Part shown: piece after piece, positions 16,347 to 24,316 of the stretch
Layout of the letters: each line of letters starts with the position of its first letter
How positions within the stretch are numbered: position 1 is the first letter of the stretch
NCBI GenBank assembly: GCA_045539515.1
Contig: JAZQFN010000025.1
Location: 1-45,296, forward strand
Direction of reading: 5' to 3'
Length of the DNA stretch: 45,296 nucleotides
Source of the DNA: RGIG8748 sp045539515
Lineage (GTDB): Bacteria > Bacillota > Clostridia > UMGS1810
Translations under genes and position numbers: made by a program
The notes under the pieces: model-generated
The model's input: only the letters and a program-made list of their open reading frames with translations
Databases searched by the model: none
What the model was told of the DNA's origin: nothing

Positions 16347-17384
16347 ATGAAAATTTTAATTTCTTATCCCAAAAACGGCAATGTGGTTTTCGACACCTTC
16401 TTTACTCCCAGTGCCATTGAAAGATTAGAAAAACTCGGCGAAGTGGTGTACAATGAAACCGATAAAAACTACACTCCCGATGAAATGAAAGAAGCCTTAA
16501 AAGGCGTGGATGTGGTATTTACTTGCTGGGGAACACCCAAGTTTGACGAAAATGTGCTTACATATGCGGACAACCTTAAGATGGTATGTCACGCAGCAGG
16601 CTCGGCAATGCCCGTAATATCTGACGATGCTGCTTTGGAAAAACATGGTATTCCCGTATTTTCAGGAAACAGATATTTTGCAATGTCCGTTGCAGAAGGT
16701 ACAGTCCTTTATATGCTTTCAGGCGGAAGATGGTTTGTAGATATGGCAAACGAAATGAAGAACGACGGCTGGGCGGGTCCTTACAAATACAAAACAGGTT
16801 TGAGAGGTAAGAAGATTGGTCTTATCGGCTTTGGTGAAATTGCAAAAGATGTGGTTCCTCTTGTTAAGGCATTTCAGCCCGAAAAGATAATGGTTTACTC
16901 CGGATATCTTACCAAGGAAACAGCAGACAAGTACGGCGTGGAAGTTGCTACTATGGAAGAAATTTTCTCCACTTGTGAATTTGTTTCCGTACACTCCGGA
17001 CTTAACGCTCAGAACTACCATCTTGTTAAGGAAGAGCATATGCGTGCCATGGTTGAAAACGCAGTTCTCGTAAATACAGCAAGAGGCCCTGTTATAGATG
17101 AAGAAGCTATGGTAAGAGTATTTAAGGACAGACCTGACTTAAGAGCTGTAATAGATGTGTACTCCGAAGAGCCTCTTCCAATGAACCACGAAATGAGAGA
17201 GGTTCCCAATATGACTCTTATCCCTCATCAGGGTGGACCCACAACAGACTACAGAGGTCTTGTGGTTCACGGCCTTGTTAATGATATCGAGAAGATGATT
17301 GCAGGCAGAGATGACTTTGAAAACCTTGTAACATTTGAACAGGCAAAAAGACAGACTGACGAAAGCCTCAAAAAGAAGAAATAA
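16347..17384 (+). CDS. D-isomer-specific 2-hydroxyacid dehydrogenase
   Basis: NAD-dependent reductase of a 2-oxo acid, 345 residues. The Rossmann glycine motif is GLIGFGEIA. Catalytic residues of the family are visible as Arg in VNTARGPVIDEEAM, Glu in DVYSEEPLP and His in TLIPHQGG. The start at 16347 is chosen because AAGGAG lies nine bases before it; the ATG at 16341 is only three bases from that site. The lack of an ACT domain argues against a classical 3-phosphoglycerate dehydrogenase. Pairing with a creatininase-family hydrolase suggests a short catabolic route, which is inference only. Confidence 0.88.
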   Translation: MKILISYPKNGNVVFDTFFTPSAIERLEKLGEVVYNETDKNYTPDEMKEALKGVDVVFTCWGTPKFDENVLTYADNLKMVCHAAGSAMPVISDDAALEKHGIPVFSGNRYFAMSVAEGTVLYMLSGGRWFVDMANEMKNDGWAGPYKYKTGLRGKKIGLIGFGEIAKDVVPLVKAFQPEKIMVYSGYLTKETADKYGVEVATMEEIFSTCEFVSVHSGLNAQNYHLVKEEHMRAMVENAVLVNTARGPVIDEEAMVRVFKDRPDLRAVIDVYSEEPLPMNHEMREVPNMTLIPHQGGPTTDYRGLVVHGLVNDIEKMIAGRDDFENLVTFEQAKRQTDESLKKKK

Positions 17385-17455
17385 GAGATTACTTAAATGA
17401 GTATTGCAACAATAGAGAAAGTTTATCTCACGGTAGAAATATTTTCATAAAAAAC

Positions 17456-17493
17456 GGGATGTAAAATAATCCGCAAGAATTAATGCACATCCC
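17456..17493 (+). terminator. Hairpin element, diverged copy of the one at 36669
   Basis: GGGATGT (17456-17462) pairs with ACATCCC (17487-17493), and the inner loop contains CAAGAATTAAT. The same outer arms and inner core occur in the longer perfect hairpin at 36669-36707. It lies 71 bases after the dehydrogenase stop and probably acts as a terminator. Confidence 0.55.
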
Positions 17494-17521
17494 CCTTTAG
17501 GGAAATATAATTTAAAAATAA

Positions 17522-17556
17522 TAAACCCTGCTGTTTTAGCTTACAGCAGGGTTTAA
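17522..17556. terminator. Bidirectional terminator
   Basis: TAAACCCTGCTGT pairs perfectly with ACAGCAGGGTTTA around an eight-base loop, with A/T-rich sequence on both sides. It ends the polysaccharide deacetylase gene on the minus strand, touching its stop codon, and can stop plus-strand readthrough from the dehydrogenase. Confidence 0.75.
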
Positions 17557-18521
17557 TTATTGGTTAAAACTTCAAAGCTGTATCCTTGTTCATAGAGGTA
17601 CTCAATAACTTTAGGCAGAGTGTCTGCTGTTATCTGCTTGGTTGCAGAGTCATGCAGAAGCACTACTATATCTCCGGTTCTGGTGTTGGTAATGCTGAAG
17701 CGCAGAGTTTCCATAATGTAGTCTTCGGTGGGGGTTTCCATATTGCTGTCGCCGGTAAGACAGCTCCAGTCTATATATTTGTATCCCAGTTCTTTAAGAG
17801 AATCTCTGTAAAGCTTTTTGGTGGTTTCGTTGGTAAGGCTTGTGTATCCTCCCGGGAAACGGAACAGAAGATTATCATACTTTTTTCCGATGGCTTTGTC
17901 TATGGCGTCCCTGCAGGCTGTAACCTCGTTTTGGAATCCCTCTTTGGTTTCGGCATATACCGAGTTGTAGTCGTGGGAATAGGTGTGGTTGCCTATGGAG
18001 TGGCCTGCATCGTAAATCATTTTTACGGTTTGGGGGTAAACTGCAGCGTTTAAGCCCTTAACAAAAAATGTGGCTTTTACTTTGTATTGCTTAAGTACAT
18101 CAAGTATCTGAGGTGTTATTTCGCTTGGACCGTCATCAAAGGTGAGATAGCACTTTTTTTCTTTATCATAGAGGTATACATTATCCAGCTCGCCGTCAAG
18201 AGGTGTATATATATGGGTAAGATATTCCTCGTAACGGATTTCCCTTAGCCTGTCTGCTTTGGCGCGGGTTATGTCATCCGGCTTGGGGTAAACGAAAGCA
18301 GGTGCTTCTTCTTTTGCTTGAGTTTCGCCGGATTCGGTGCCGAATACTTGCAAATATGCTTCTTTTGGGATTCTGCTCGCAAAAAATACGGTGGTTGCCA
18401 CAAGCAGTGCACAAATTATGCAGGTTACAGATATTATTTTTATTGTTGTATTGTCGCTTTTTTTCTTTTTGTCGGGCTTGTGAGAATATCTTGCAACAAA
18501 TAATTTTTTTGTTTTAAGCAT
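17553..18521 (-). CDS. Membrane-anchored polysaccharide deacetylase
   Basis: Zinc-dependent deacetylase of the NodB-homology (CE4) family, probably removing acetyl groups from peptidoglycan amino sugars. The 322 residues comprise a basic N-terminus, one transmembrane helix at about 27-50, a spacer, and the catalytic domain at about 120-315. Motifs: CYLTFDDGPSEITPQ (catalytic and metal Asp), SIGNHTYSHDY (metal His pair), RFPGGY, DIVVLLHDS. AGGAGG lies close before the ATG. It is divergent from spoIVB. Confidence 0.92.
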   Translation of the reverse strand: MLKTKKLFVARYSHKPDKKKKSDNTTIKIISVTCIICALLVATTVFFASRIPKEAYLQVFGTESGETQAKEEAPAFVYPKPDDITRAKADRLREIRYEEYLTHIYTPLDGELDNVYLYDKEKKCYLTFDDGPSEITPQILDVLKQYKVKATFFVKGLNAAVYPQTVKMIYDAGHSIGNHTYSHDYNSVYAETKEGFQNEVTACRDAIDKAIGKKYDNLLFRFPGGYTSLTNETTKKLYRDSLKELGYKYIDWSCLTGDSNMETPTEDYIMETLRFSITNTRTGDIVVLLHDSATKQITADTLPKVIEYLYEQGYSFEVLTNN

Positions 18522-18553
18522 TGCGGCACCTCCTTTTTTGACTTATTACTACA

Positions 18554-18582
18554 ATTATACTATTTATTCGGCAAAATATCAA
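18554..18582 (-). promoter_or_regulatory. Promoter of the polysaccharide deacetylase gene
   Basis: Minus-strand -35 TTGATA (18577-18582), 17-base spacer, -10 TATAAT (18554-18559), about 30 bases before the ATG. A direct repeat TTTATTCGGCAA sits once in this promoter spacer and again about 65 bases away in the spoIVB leader. Confidence 0.65.
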
Positions 18583-18672
18583 TAATTTTTACTTGTTGGA
18601 AACAATTTTCGGTTATAAAGAACTTTTATTCGGCAACATTAAGTCTTGAGTTAAAATCGGAGGTTATTTTTT

Positions 18673-19899
18673 GTGAAGATTCGAAAATTATCATTTGCGT
18701 TTTTTGTGATATTTACACTTGCTATATTTTTGTATTTTTTTGTGAGCGTAAGCTTTTTTGTGTCGGACAGTTACACAATACTGGAGGGCACTTCTCTGGA
18801 AAGTGCATTACCCCGAGGCTTGTATGCCAACCGGTCGGTAGAGGCATCCCGTGGCGGAAGGCTTAAAGGCTCGGTAGTTCAAAATACAGGAACTTCAGGG
18901 AAGGTTATGCTGAAAGCCATGGGTATAATACCCGTAAAGGAAGTTAGTGTAACCACAGTAAAGAACACTTTGTTGTATCCTTCCGGAGAATGTATAGGAA
19001 TCAAGATGTATTCTAAGGGAATTATTGTTACGGGTTTTTCGGACTTTGATACTCCGGAGGGCGTTTGCGTATCTCCCGGAGCTGTTTCGGGTTTAAAGGC
19101 AGGGGACATTATTTTGTCGGTAAACGGCACCTATACATCGTCGGTAAAACAGTTTGCACAGATTACGGATAAGGCAAAGGGTGAGTGTGTCCTTGAGGTG
19201 GACCGGGACGGCGAGATAATAAAAATACGGGTAAATCCGGCATATGATAAGGACGGCTATCGCAGAATGGGAATTTATGTAAAAAACTCAGTTGCGGGGG
19301 TGGGTACTATGACCTATGTTACCAAGGACGGTCTTAAGTTTGCGGCACTTGGCCACGGTGTTACGGACGGAGATACCGGTGTCATACTTCCTCTTCAGAG
19401 TGCAACGGTATACAGGTCACAGGTGCTTAGTATTATCAAGGGCAAAAAAGGTGTTCCCGGGGAGATGGCAGGAGCCATTGACGAGAATAATCTCATAGGT
19501 GAGTGTACCTGCAATTCCGGCGGAGGAATATCGGGGGTGCTGTCGGATTATTCTCCGCACACCAAGGCGGTGCTTGCAGCATCAAGAGAAGAAATTAAAG
19601 AGGGCGATGCCTCCATTATATGTACGGTAGACGGCACTAACCTGCCTAAGGAATATGATATAAGCATTTTGTCCGTTAACCGAGTAGGGCAGAATAAAAC
19701 AAAGTCCTTTGTAATTGAAATTACGGATAAGGAGCTTCTTAGCAAAACAGGGGGCATTATTCAGGGGATGTCCGGATCTCCAGTGATTCAGAATGGGAAA
19801 CTGATAGGTGCCGTGACTCATGTATTTGTGAATGATCCAACGAGAGGTTATGGGATATTTATTGAGAATATGTTAGCTGAAACGGAAAAAATCAAATAA
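18673..19899 (+). CDS. spoIVB: SpoIVB sporulation signalling serine protease
   Basis: In spore formers SpoIVB is secreted from the forespore and cleaves SpoIVFA, which triggers pro-sigma-K processing in the mother cell. The 408 residues contain an N-terminal signal anchor (about 7-30), a PDZ domain (about 110-190; GLKAGDIILSVNG) and an SpoIVB-type S55 peptidase domain. The catalytic His is probably His228 in ALGHGVTD, and the Ser lies in IQGMSGSPVIQNGK (Ser367/369), followed by AVTHVFVNDPTRGYG. The start is GTG with GGAGG upstream. No spoIIR/spoIVF genes are adjacent. The last 130 bases look less GC-rich in codon choice than the rest, and a second, decayed copy of this end lies at 24076. Confidence 0.93.
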   Translation: MKIRKLSFAFFVIFTLAIFLYFFVSVSFFVSDSYTILEGTSLESALPRGLYANRSVEASRGGRLKGSVVQNTGTSGKVMLKAMGIIPVKEVSVTTVKNTLLYPSGECIGIKMYSKGIIVTGFSDFDTPEGVCVSPGAVSGLKAGDIILSVNGTYTSSVKQFAQITDKAKGECVLEVDRDGEIIKIRVNPAYDKDGYRRMGIYVKNSVAGVGTMTYVTKDGLKFAALGHGVTDGDTGVILPLQSATVYRSQVLSIIKGKKGVPGEMAGAIDENNLIGECTCNSGGGISGVLSDYSPHTKAVLAASREEIKEGDASIICTVDGTNLPKEYDISILSVNRVGQNKTKSFVIEITDKELLSKTGGIIQGMSGSPVIQNGKLIGAVTHVFVNDPTRGYGIFIENMLAETEKIK

Positions 19900-19907
19900 C
19901 TTTAGTG

Positions 19908-19943
19908 CTCACTTATACTGGATATAGGTGGGCATTTTTATAT
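19908..19943 (+). terminator. spoIVB terminator
   Basis: Nine-base-pair stem GCTCACTTA / TAGGTGGGC (closed with G-U pairs in RNA) followed by TTTTTATATT on the plus strand. It begins nine bases after the spoIVB stop and overlaps the 3' end of the convergent AraC gene. Confidence 0.6.
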
Positions 19944-20701
19944 TCTATAGGGCATACTCCGGTTGCTTCTTTGAATTTTCGGCTGAAGTATGAATCGTCA
20001 TGAAAACCGGATGCAGTTGCCGCTTCACTTATGGAATATAAGCCTGATAAGATTAGTTCTTTTGCACGTTCAATTTTAAGATTATTGATGTATTTGATTG
20101 GAGATATTCCAAATCTTTTGAGAAATATTCTTCTGAAATATGCTTCGCTGATATTACAAAGTTTTGCTAAATAGGATATTTCAATATTATCCATAGTGTA
20201 TTCTGTATAAATATAATCAATGGCAGGTTTTATCAATGCGAGTGTATCTTTATTGATATACCCGATTTCATGTTCTTTTCTTAAATCAAAAAGTATATTG
20301 TAAAGTAAAGATTTACATTTCATCTCAAAGCCGGAACTTTTTTGTCTCCATACTTGTTCAGAGTTTTGAAATAAGCCGATGAAACTTTTGGAGTTTTTTA
20401 TTTTAAGTTTAAAGGGTTCAAAAGAGATGTTGTTGAAAAGTTGGAAATTAATTACATAGCCACTTGCATTTCCGACTGAAGTGACAGTATAATTTGAATC
20501 TTTCGGTAAGTATAATATATCGTTTTCGAGTATTGTTATTGTATTTTTTTCGTTAAATGTATAATACCATATACCACCTGTATGAAATACAATACCATGG
20601 TTGGAACGATTCATATGAACACGGGATACGGTTGCAGGTGTAATACTGCAAGAAATCACAATACTTTCTATATCAAAGTTATATTCCATAAATTTTTTCA
20701 T
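19913..20701 (-). CDS. AraC-family regulator divergent from the glycyl radical enzyme
   Basis: Transcription factor of 262 residues. The N-terminal half is a cupin-like ligand domain (segments IVFHTGGIWYYTF and ILENDILYLPKDSNYTV). The C-terminal 100 residues carry two helix-turn-helix motifs (ISYLAKLCNISEAYFRRIF; ISEAATASGFHDDSYFSRKF followed by ATGVCPIEY). The start at 20701 is chosen because AGGTGA lies just upstream; an in-frame ATG at 20749 would overlap the candidate operators. Back-to-back placement with the glycyl radical enzyme gene strongly suggests that it controls that operon in response to a small molecule, most likely a sugar or polyol. Confidence 0.9.
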   Translation of the reverse strand: MKKFMEYNFDIESIVISCSITPATVSRVHMNRSNHGIVFHTGGIWYYTFNEKNTITILENDILYLPKDSNYTVTSVGNASGYVINFQLFNNISFEPFKLKIKNSKSFIGLFQNSEQVWRQKSSGFEMKCKSLLYNILFDLRKEHEIGYINKDTLALIKPAIDYIYTEYTMDNIEISYLAKLCNISEAYFRRIFLKRFGISPIKYINNLKIERAKELILSGLYSISEAATASGFHDDSYFSRKFKEATGVCPIEYKNAHLYPV

Positions 20702-20733
20702 ACAAATCACCTCGATGATAATGTTAACATGTT

Positions 20734-20795
20734 GTATCGAAATAGTCAAGTGGTACCGAAATGTTTATTGCTTTTCCACTACGGGTATGTATAAT
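20734..20795 (+). promoter_or_regulatory. Activator-dependent promoter of the glycyl radical enzyme operon
   Basis: A good -10 TATAAT (20790-20795) is paired with a poor -35 TTGCTT (20768-20773, 16-base spacer). Just upstream are two direct repeats, GTATCGAAAT (20734-20743) and GTACCGAAAT (20753-20762), 19 bases apart. Direct repeats of about two helical turns abutting a weak -35 are the classic arrangement for an AraC-family activator. Confidence 0.62.
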
Positions 20796-20874
20796 GAATA
20801 TATAAGTAGCAGTGTAAAAACACACTTTCAAAATGGTTTCGGATATTAACTAATAAAAGGAGATGCAGGTATAT

Positions 20875-23034
20875 ATGAAAAAGTTCGATAAAAATAACAC
20901 CGGGTTATGTAATCAGTTTGAAAATATTTGCTGGATTGAGCAAAGCGGTGTTAGTGAAGCTGAGCTTAAAGCAGAGGTTAATAAGTTTACTGAAAACAAA
21001 GAAGGTTTATCCAAAAGTATAATGAAAGCAAAAACCTTTGAGTTTATAGCTACACATTCACGTATTGCAATTGACAAAGATGATATTTTTCAGGATAAGC
21101 TTTTCGGCAGGGATATGATTGCAGAACAACGGCTGGTTTGGGAGAATGATGTAGTCAGTAAAAAACTAAATGATATCAAGCAAATTGCCAACACTGCTTA
21201 TGAATGTGGTGCATATAGAGTTTTAAGCGATTTCGGACACACCTCACCTAATTCCAAATTGCTGTTAGATATCGGCTTTACAGGTCTTTTAGACAGGATA
21301 AGCAAATATTCTGATCGTAATGACCTTACTCAAAAGCAAAAAGATTTTTATGAATCTTGTAAAATTTGTATTGAAGCAGTTTTATGTTATATTAAAAGAA
21401 TCGCTGATGCTATTGAACCTTATAACGTTGAAAACAGCAGGGCACTTTATAATATTGCAAACGGGAAGCCTTCAAATATTTATGAGGCGATGCAGCTTTT
21501 AATTGTTTATTTCTTTTTACACGAATATATAGGAGGAACTCGTGTCAGGACACTTGGCAGACTTGATGTTTTGCTGTCGCCGTTTTATAAAAATGACATA
21601 GAAACCGGTATATTCACCAAGTCAGAAATTAAAGAAATGATTAAATTCTTCTTTAACAAATTCTGGACTGCAAAGGTACCTTTCGATTTGCCGCTTTGTC
21701 TTGCCGGCATTGATGAAGACGGAAATGAGGTTGCAAATGAACTGACGTATTTACTCGTGGAAACTTATAACGAGCTCGATATTCACAGTCCGAAAATTCA
21801 TATAAGAATTTCCGACAAAACACCCGAAGATTTTGTTAAGCTTGTACTTAAATGCATCAGGGGTGGCAACAGCAGCTTTGTTTTTCTTAATGACAATACT
21901 GTTATAAAAAGTCTTATGGATGTTGGAATAGAAGAAAAAGATGCTATGAACTATGTTCCTATAGGTTGCTATGAACCTGCTGTATGGGGCAAAGAAATCG
22001 GCTGTACTGGCAACGGCGGTGTTAACCTTGCAAAAGCGGTAGAGTTTACTGTGACAGACGGTGTGGATTTAAAAAGCGGCAAACAGATAAGTGTTAAAAC
22101 AGGTAAAATTAAAACTTATGATGACTTTATTTCTGCCATAAAAGCACATATAAAGTTTATGGCGGAAAGTGGAATGAACTATATTTGTGAAATTGAAAAA
22201 TACTACAGCGAAATAGGGCCTGATCCGTTATTATCAGCAATGTACGACAGAAGTGTCGAAACCGGTGTAGATGTTTTCGAAGGCGGTGCAAGGTATAATA
22301 ATAGCTCATGTTATTTCTATTGTATAGCAAGTCTTGTTGATTCTGTCTGTGCAGTTAAAAGACTTGTTTTTGAAGAAAAGAGAGTTGCATTTTCAGAACT
22401 TTGTGAAATTTTAAAGAATAATTGGAGAGATAATGAAAAGCTACGTCTTATTGCTAAAAATGTACTTGAAAAATATGGTAATAACAATGTCGTAGCGGAT
22501 GAAATAACAAAAGATTTTACAGATTATTGTGCTTCGATTGTTAACAATAAACCTAATAGCCGAGGAGGGGTATTTAAACCTTCTCTTTTCATCATAGATT
22601 GGTTTGTTGAATTTGGCTCTAAAACCATGTCAACCCCTGACGGCAGAGTTATGGGCGAAATTTTGTCTAAAAATTTATGCGCTACCGTCGGTCAGGATAA
22701 AAAGGGTATTACATCATTGATAAATTCAGCAACTAAAATCAACCATACTCTTTTTTCAAACGGCATCGTGCTTGATGTTATGCTGCATCCGTCAGCGGTA
22801 GCCGGAGACGATGGGCTTAATGCTTTTTACACTTTGCTCAAAACTTATATGCATAAGGGTGGAATGGCACTTCACGGAAATGTTTTTAATCCTGAAGATT
22901 TAAAAAAAGCACAAAGAGAACCTGAAAAATATAAAAATTTGCAGGTCAGAGTTTGTGGGTGGAATGCATATTTTGTAAATTTGAGCAGAGCCGAACAGGA
23001 TTGCTTTATAAAACAAGCAGAATCATCATTTTGA
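20875..23034 (+). CDS. Glycyl radical enzyme of unassigned substrate
   Basis: Anaerobic radical enzyme of the pyruvate formate-lyase / diol dehydratase superfamily, 719 residues. The thiyl-radical Cys is Cys365 in IGCYEP, with Glu367 as the adjacent base. This C-x-E arrangement belongs to dehydratase and lyase members (glycerol, propanediol, choline, hydroxyproline types); true pyruvate formate-lyase has Cys-Cys. The radical loop is VRVCGWNAYF with Gly695, 24 residues from the end. The protein is shorter than the characterised diol-dehydratase-like members (roughly 780-850 residues), and Tyr366 stands where Val is usual. The start at 20875 lies 12 bases after AAAGGAG; an ATG at 20863 abuts the site. 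The activase gene follows after nine bases. Confidence 0.9.
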   Translation: MKKFDKNNTGLCNQFENICWIEQSGVSEAELKAEVNKFTENKEGLSKSIMKAKTFEFIATHSRIAIDKDDIFQDKLFGRDMIAEQRLVWENDVVSKKLNDIKQIANTAYECGAYRVLSDFGHTSPNSKLLLDIGFTGLLDRISKYSDRNDLTQKQKDFYESCKICIEAVLCYIKRIADAIEPYNVENSRALYNIANGKPSNIYEAMQLLIVYFFLHEYIGGTRVRTLGRLDVLLSPFYKNDIETGIFTKSEIKEMIKFFFNKFWTAKVPFDLPLCLAGIDEDGNEVANELTYLLVETYNELDIHSPKIHIRISDKTPEDFVKLVLKCIRGGNSSFVFLNDNTVIKSLMDVGIEEKDAMNYVPIGCYEPAVWGKEIGCTGNGGVNLAKAVEFTVTDGVDLKSGKQISVKTGKIKTYDDFISAIKAHIKFMAESGMNYICEIEKYYSEIGPDPLLSAMYDRSVETGVDVFEGGARYNNSSCYFYCIASLVDSVCAVKRLVFEEKRVAFSELCEILKNNWRDNEKLRLIAKNVLEKYGNNNVVADEITKDFTDYCASIVNNKPNSRGGVFKPSLFIIDWFVEFGSKTMSTPDGRVMGEILSKNLCATVGQDKKGITSLINSATKINHTLFSNGIVLDVMLHPSAVAGDDGLNAFYTLLKTYMHKGGMALHGNVFNPEDLKKAQREPEKYKNLQVRVCGWNAYFVNLSRAEQDCFIKQAESSF

Positions 23035-23043
23035 GGTGAAAGA

Positions 23044-23913
23044 ATGAAAGCAATAATTTCAGATATAAAACGCTTTGCAGTACACGATGGTGACGGAATA
23101 AGAACAACTGTGTTTTTTAAAGGTTGTCCGCTTAAATGCGTGTGGTGTCACAATCCCGAAAGTATATCCTTTCAACCGCAATTGGCATTTTACCACAGTA
23201 AGTGTGTAAGTTGTGGAGAATGTGTTTCCGTCTGCCGGTCTAGCGCGCATAAAATCACACCGGAAGGACATGTTTTTGAAAGAGATTTATGTGCTGCTTG
23301 TGGCGGATGTGAAAACGCCTGTCTTGGCGATTCTCTGAAGTTTTACGGAAAAGAAATGATAACAGATGAACTTTTGCCACTATTGCTTGAAGATAAGGAG
23401 TTTTATGAAACAAGCGGCGGCGGAGTAACGCTTTCGGGCGGAGAATGTCTGTGTCAGGCGGATTTTTGCGCAGAGCTTTTACAGATGTTAAAAAAGGAAG
23501 GTATGAATACAGCGGTTGATACCTGTGGATATGTACCAAAAGAAAGTATTGATAAAGTTTTGCCTTATACTGATACATTTTTATATGATATTAAGGCAAT
23601 TGATGAGAATGCGCATATGAAATGCACCGGAAAAAGCAATAGGATAATTTTAGAGAATATAAAACATATAGACTCTCTTGGTAAAGCAATAGAAGTAAGA
23701 ATACCATATGTTCCAAATTACAATGATAATCAAATGAATCAGATTGCCGAGTTTATAAGAAAACTTAAAAATGTGACGAAGATTCGTGTTTTGTCTTATC
23801 ATAATTATGCAGGCTCAAAATATGAGGCATTGGATATGGAAAACAGTTTGCCTGTAAAATTACCGGGCGGAGAGGAAATAAAAAAAGCAGAAAAATTGTT
23901 GACTTTGATATAA
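23044..23913 (+). CDS. Glycyl radical enzyme activating enzyme (radical SAM)
   Basis: Uses S-adenosylmethionine and a [4Fe-4S] cluster to abstract hydrogen from Gly695 of the neighbouring enzyme. The 289 residues carry the radical SAM motif Cys28-x3-Cys32-x2-Cys35 (GCPLKCVWC). A ferredoxin-like insert supplies two further four-Cys sets: Cys54/57/60/64 and Cys83/86/89/93. SGGGVTLSGGE is the SAM-binding glycine motif. The two extra clusters are typical of activases of dehydratase/lyase-type glycyl radical enzymes and absent from short PflA, agreeing with the GCYEP assignment. Its RBS overlaps the end of the preceding gene. Confidence 0.94.
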   Translation: MKAIISDIKRFAVHDGDGIRTTVFFKGCPLKCVWCHNPESISFQPQLAFYHSKCVSCGECVSVCRSSAHKITPEGHVFERDLCAACGGCENACLGDSLKFYGKEMITDELLPLLLEDKEFYETSGGGVTLSGGECLCQADFCAELLQMLKKEGMNTAVDTCGYVPKESIDKVLPYTDTFLYDIKAIDENAHMKCTGKSNRIILENIKHIDSLGKAIEVRIPYVPNYNDNQMNQIAEFIRKLKNVTKIRVLSYHNYAGSKYEALDMENSLPVKLPGGEEIKKAEKLLTLI

Positions 23914-24316
23914 ATTTCATATCTGATTTTAATATAAAAGTCAACGGACATGATATGAGGTTTTCCTATTATTAAGTCAGGCAGTCCTATAATCCAAATC
24001 TAAAATTTGTCAACAAAATAACTTGAATCTTAAAATTTTTCAAGAAAAATTTGTTGTCCCATATTGACATCACTCGTGAGCGGTTTACCTGTGGTTCAAA
24101 ATGGTAAAATTGTGGGAGCTGTGACACATGTGTTTGTCAATCTGTGATACCTACATACAGTACTGTCTTTTATTATTCATAGAAGTTCAGATGAAAAGAT
24201 TGAGATTAATCTGCTTTGTACATTTTGTGCTAATTTGATTTTTTTGTCTATTTACAGTGATGGTTACAGAAGCTATTATTAATGCAAACCAATACATATT
24301 TAAAGGAGATTGGCTT
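23914..24316 (+). other. Intergenic stretch with hairpins and a gene remnant
   Basis: About 400 AT-rich bases without an intact gene. GTTGACTTT (23898-23906) and AAAGTCAAC (23937-23945) can close a long stem over the activase stop. Around 24009-24057 a second symmetrical stretch occurs (CAACAAA ... CTTGAA ... TTCAAG ... TTTGTTG). A spoIVB remnant lies at 24076-24141. The rest, up to the ribosome binding site at 24302, shows nothing I can name and presumably holds the promoter of the GH99-like gene. Confidence 0.6.
24076..24141 (+). pseudogene. spoIVB: Remnant of the spoIVB 3' region
   Basis: Translated in frame, the segment reads SGLPVVQNGKIVGAVTHVFVN, against SGSPVIQNGKLIGAVTHVFVN in the intact SpoIVB (19771-19833), i.e. 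17 of 21 residues identical. Many third codon positions differ, so it is not a recent copy. A TGA follows two codons later, no start exists, and the Ser-Gly-Ser-Pro active-site core is altered. Together with the intact gene it brackets the AraC / glycyl radical enzyme / activase cassette. Confidence 0.82.

Noticed and set aside
18587..18672. Sigma-G promoter for spoIVB
   Set aside because: A CATTAAG-like -10 can be picked out, but no convincing -35 at the right spacing; too weak to list.
20875..23034. Assignment as pyruvate formate-lyase
   Set aside because: The active site has a single Cys followed by x-Glu-Pro where pyruvate formate-lyase has adjacent cysteines, and the activase has the extra ferredoxin clusters of dehydratase-type systems.
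23914..24316. Integrase or transposase remnant responsible for the spoIVB-flanked cassette
   Set aside because: No recombinase-like peptide was found in any frame of the intergenic sequence, and no short perfect target duplication could be identified.
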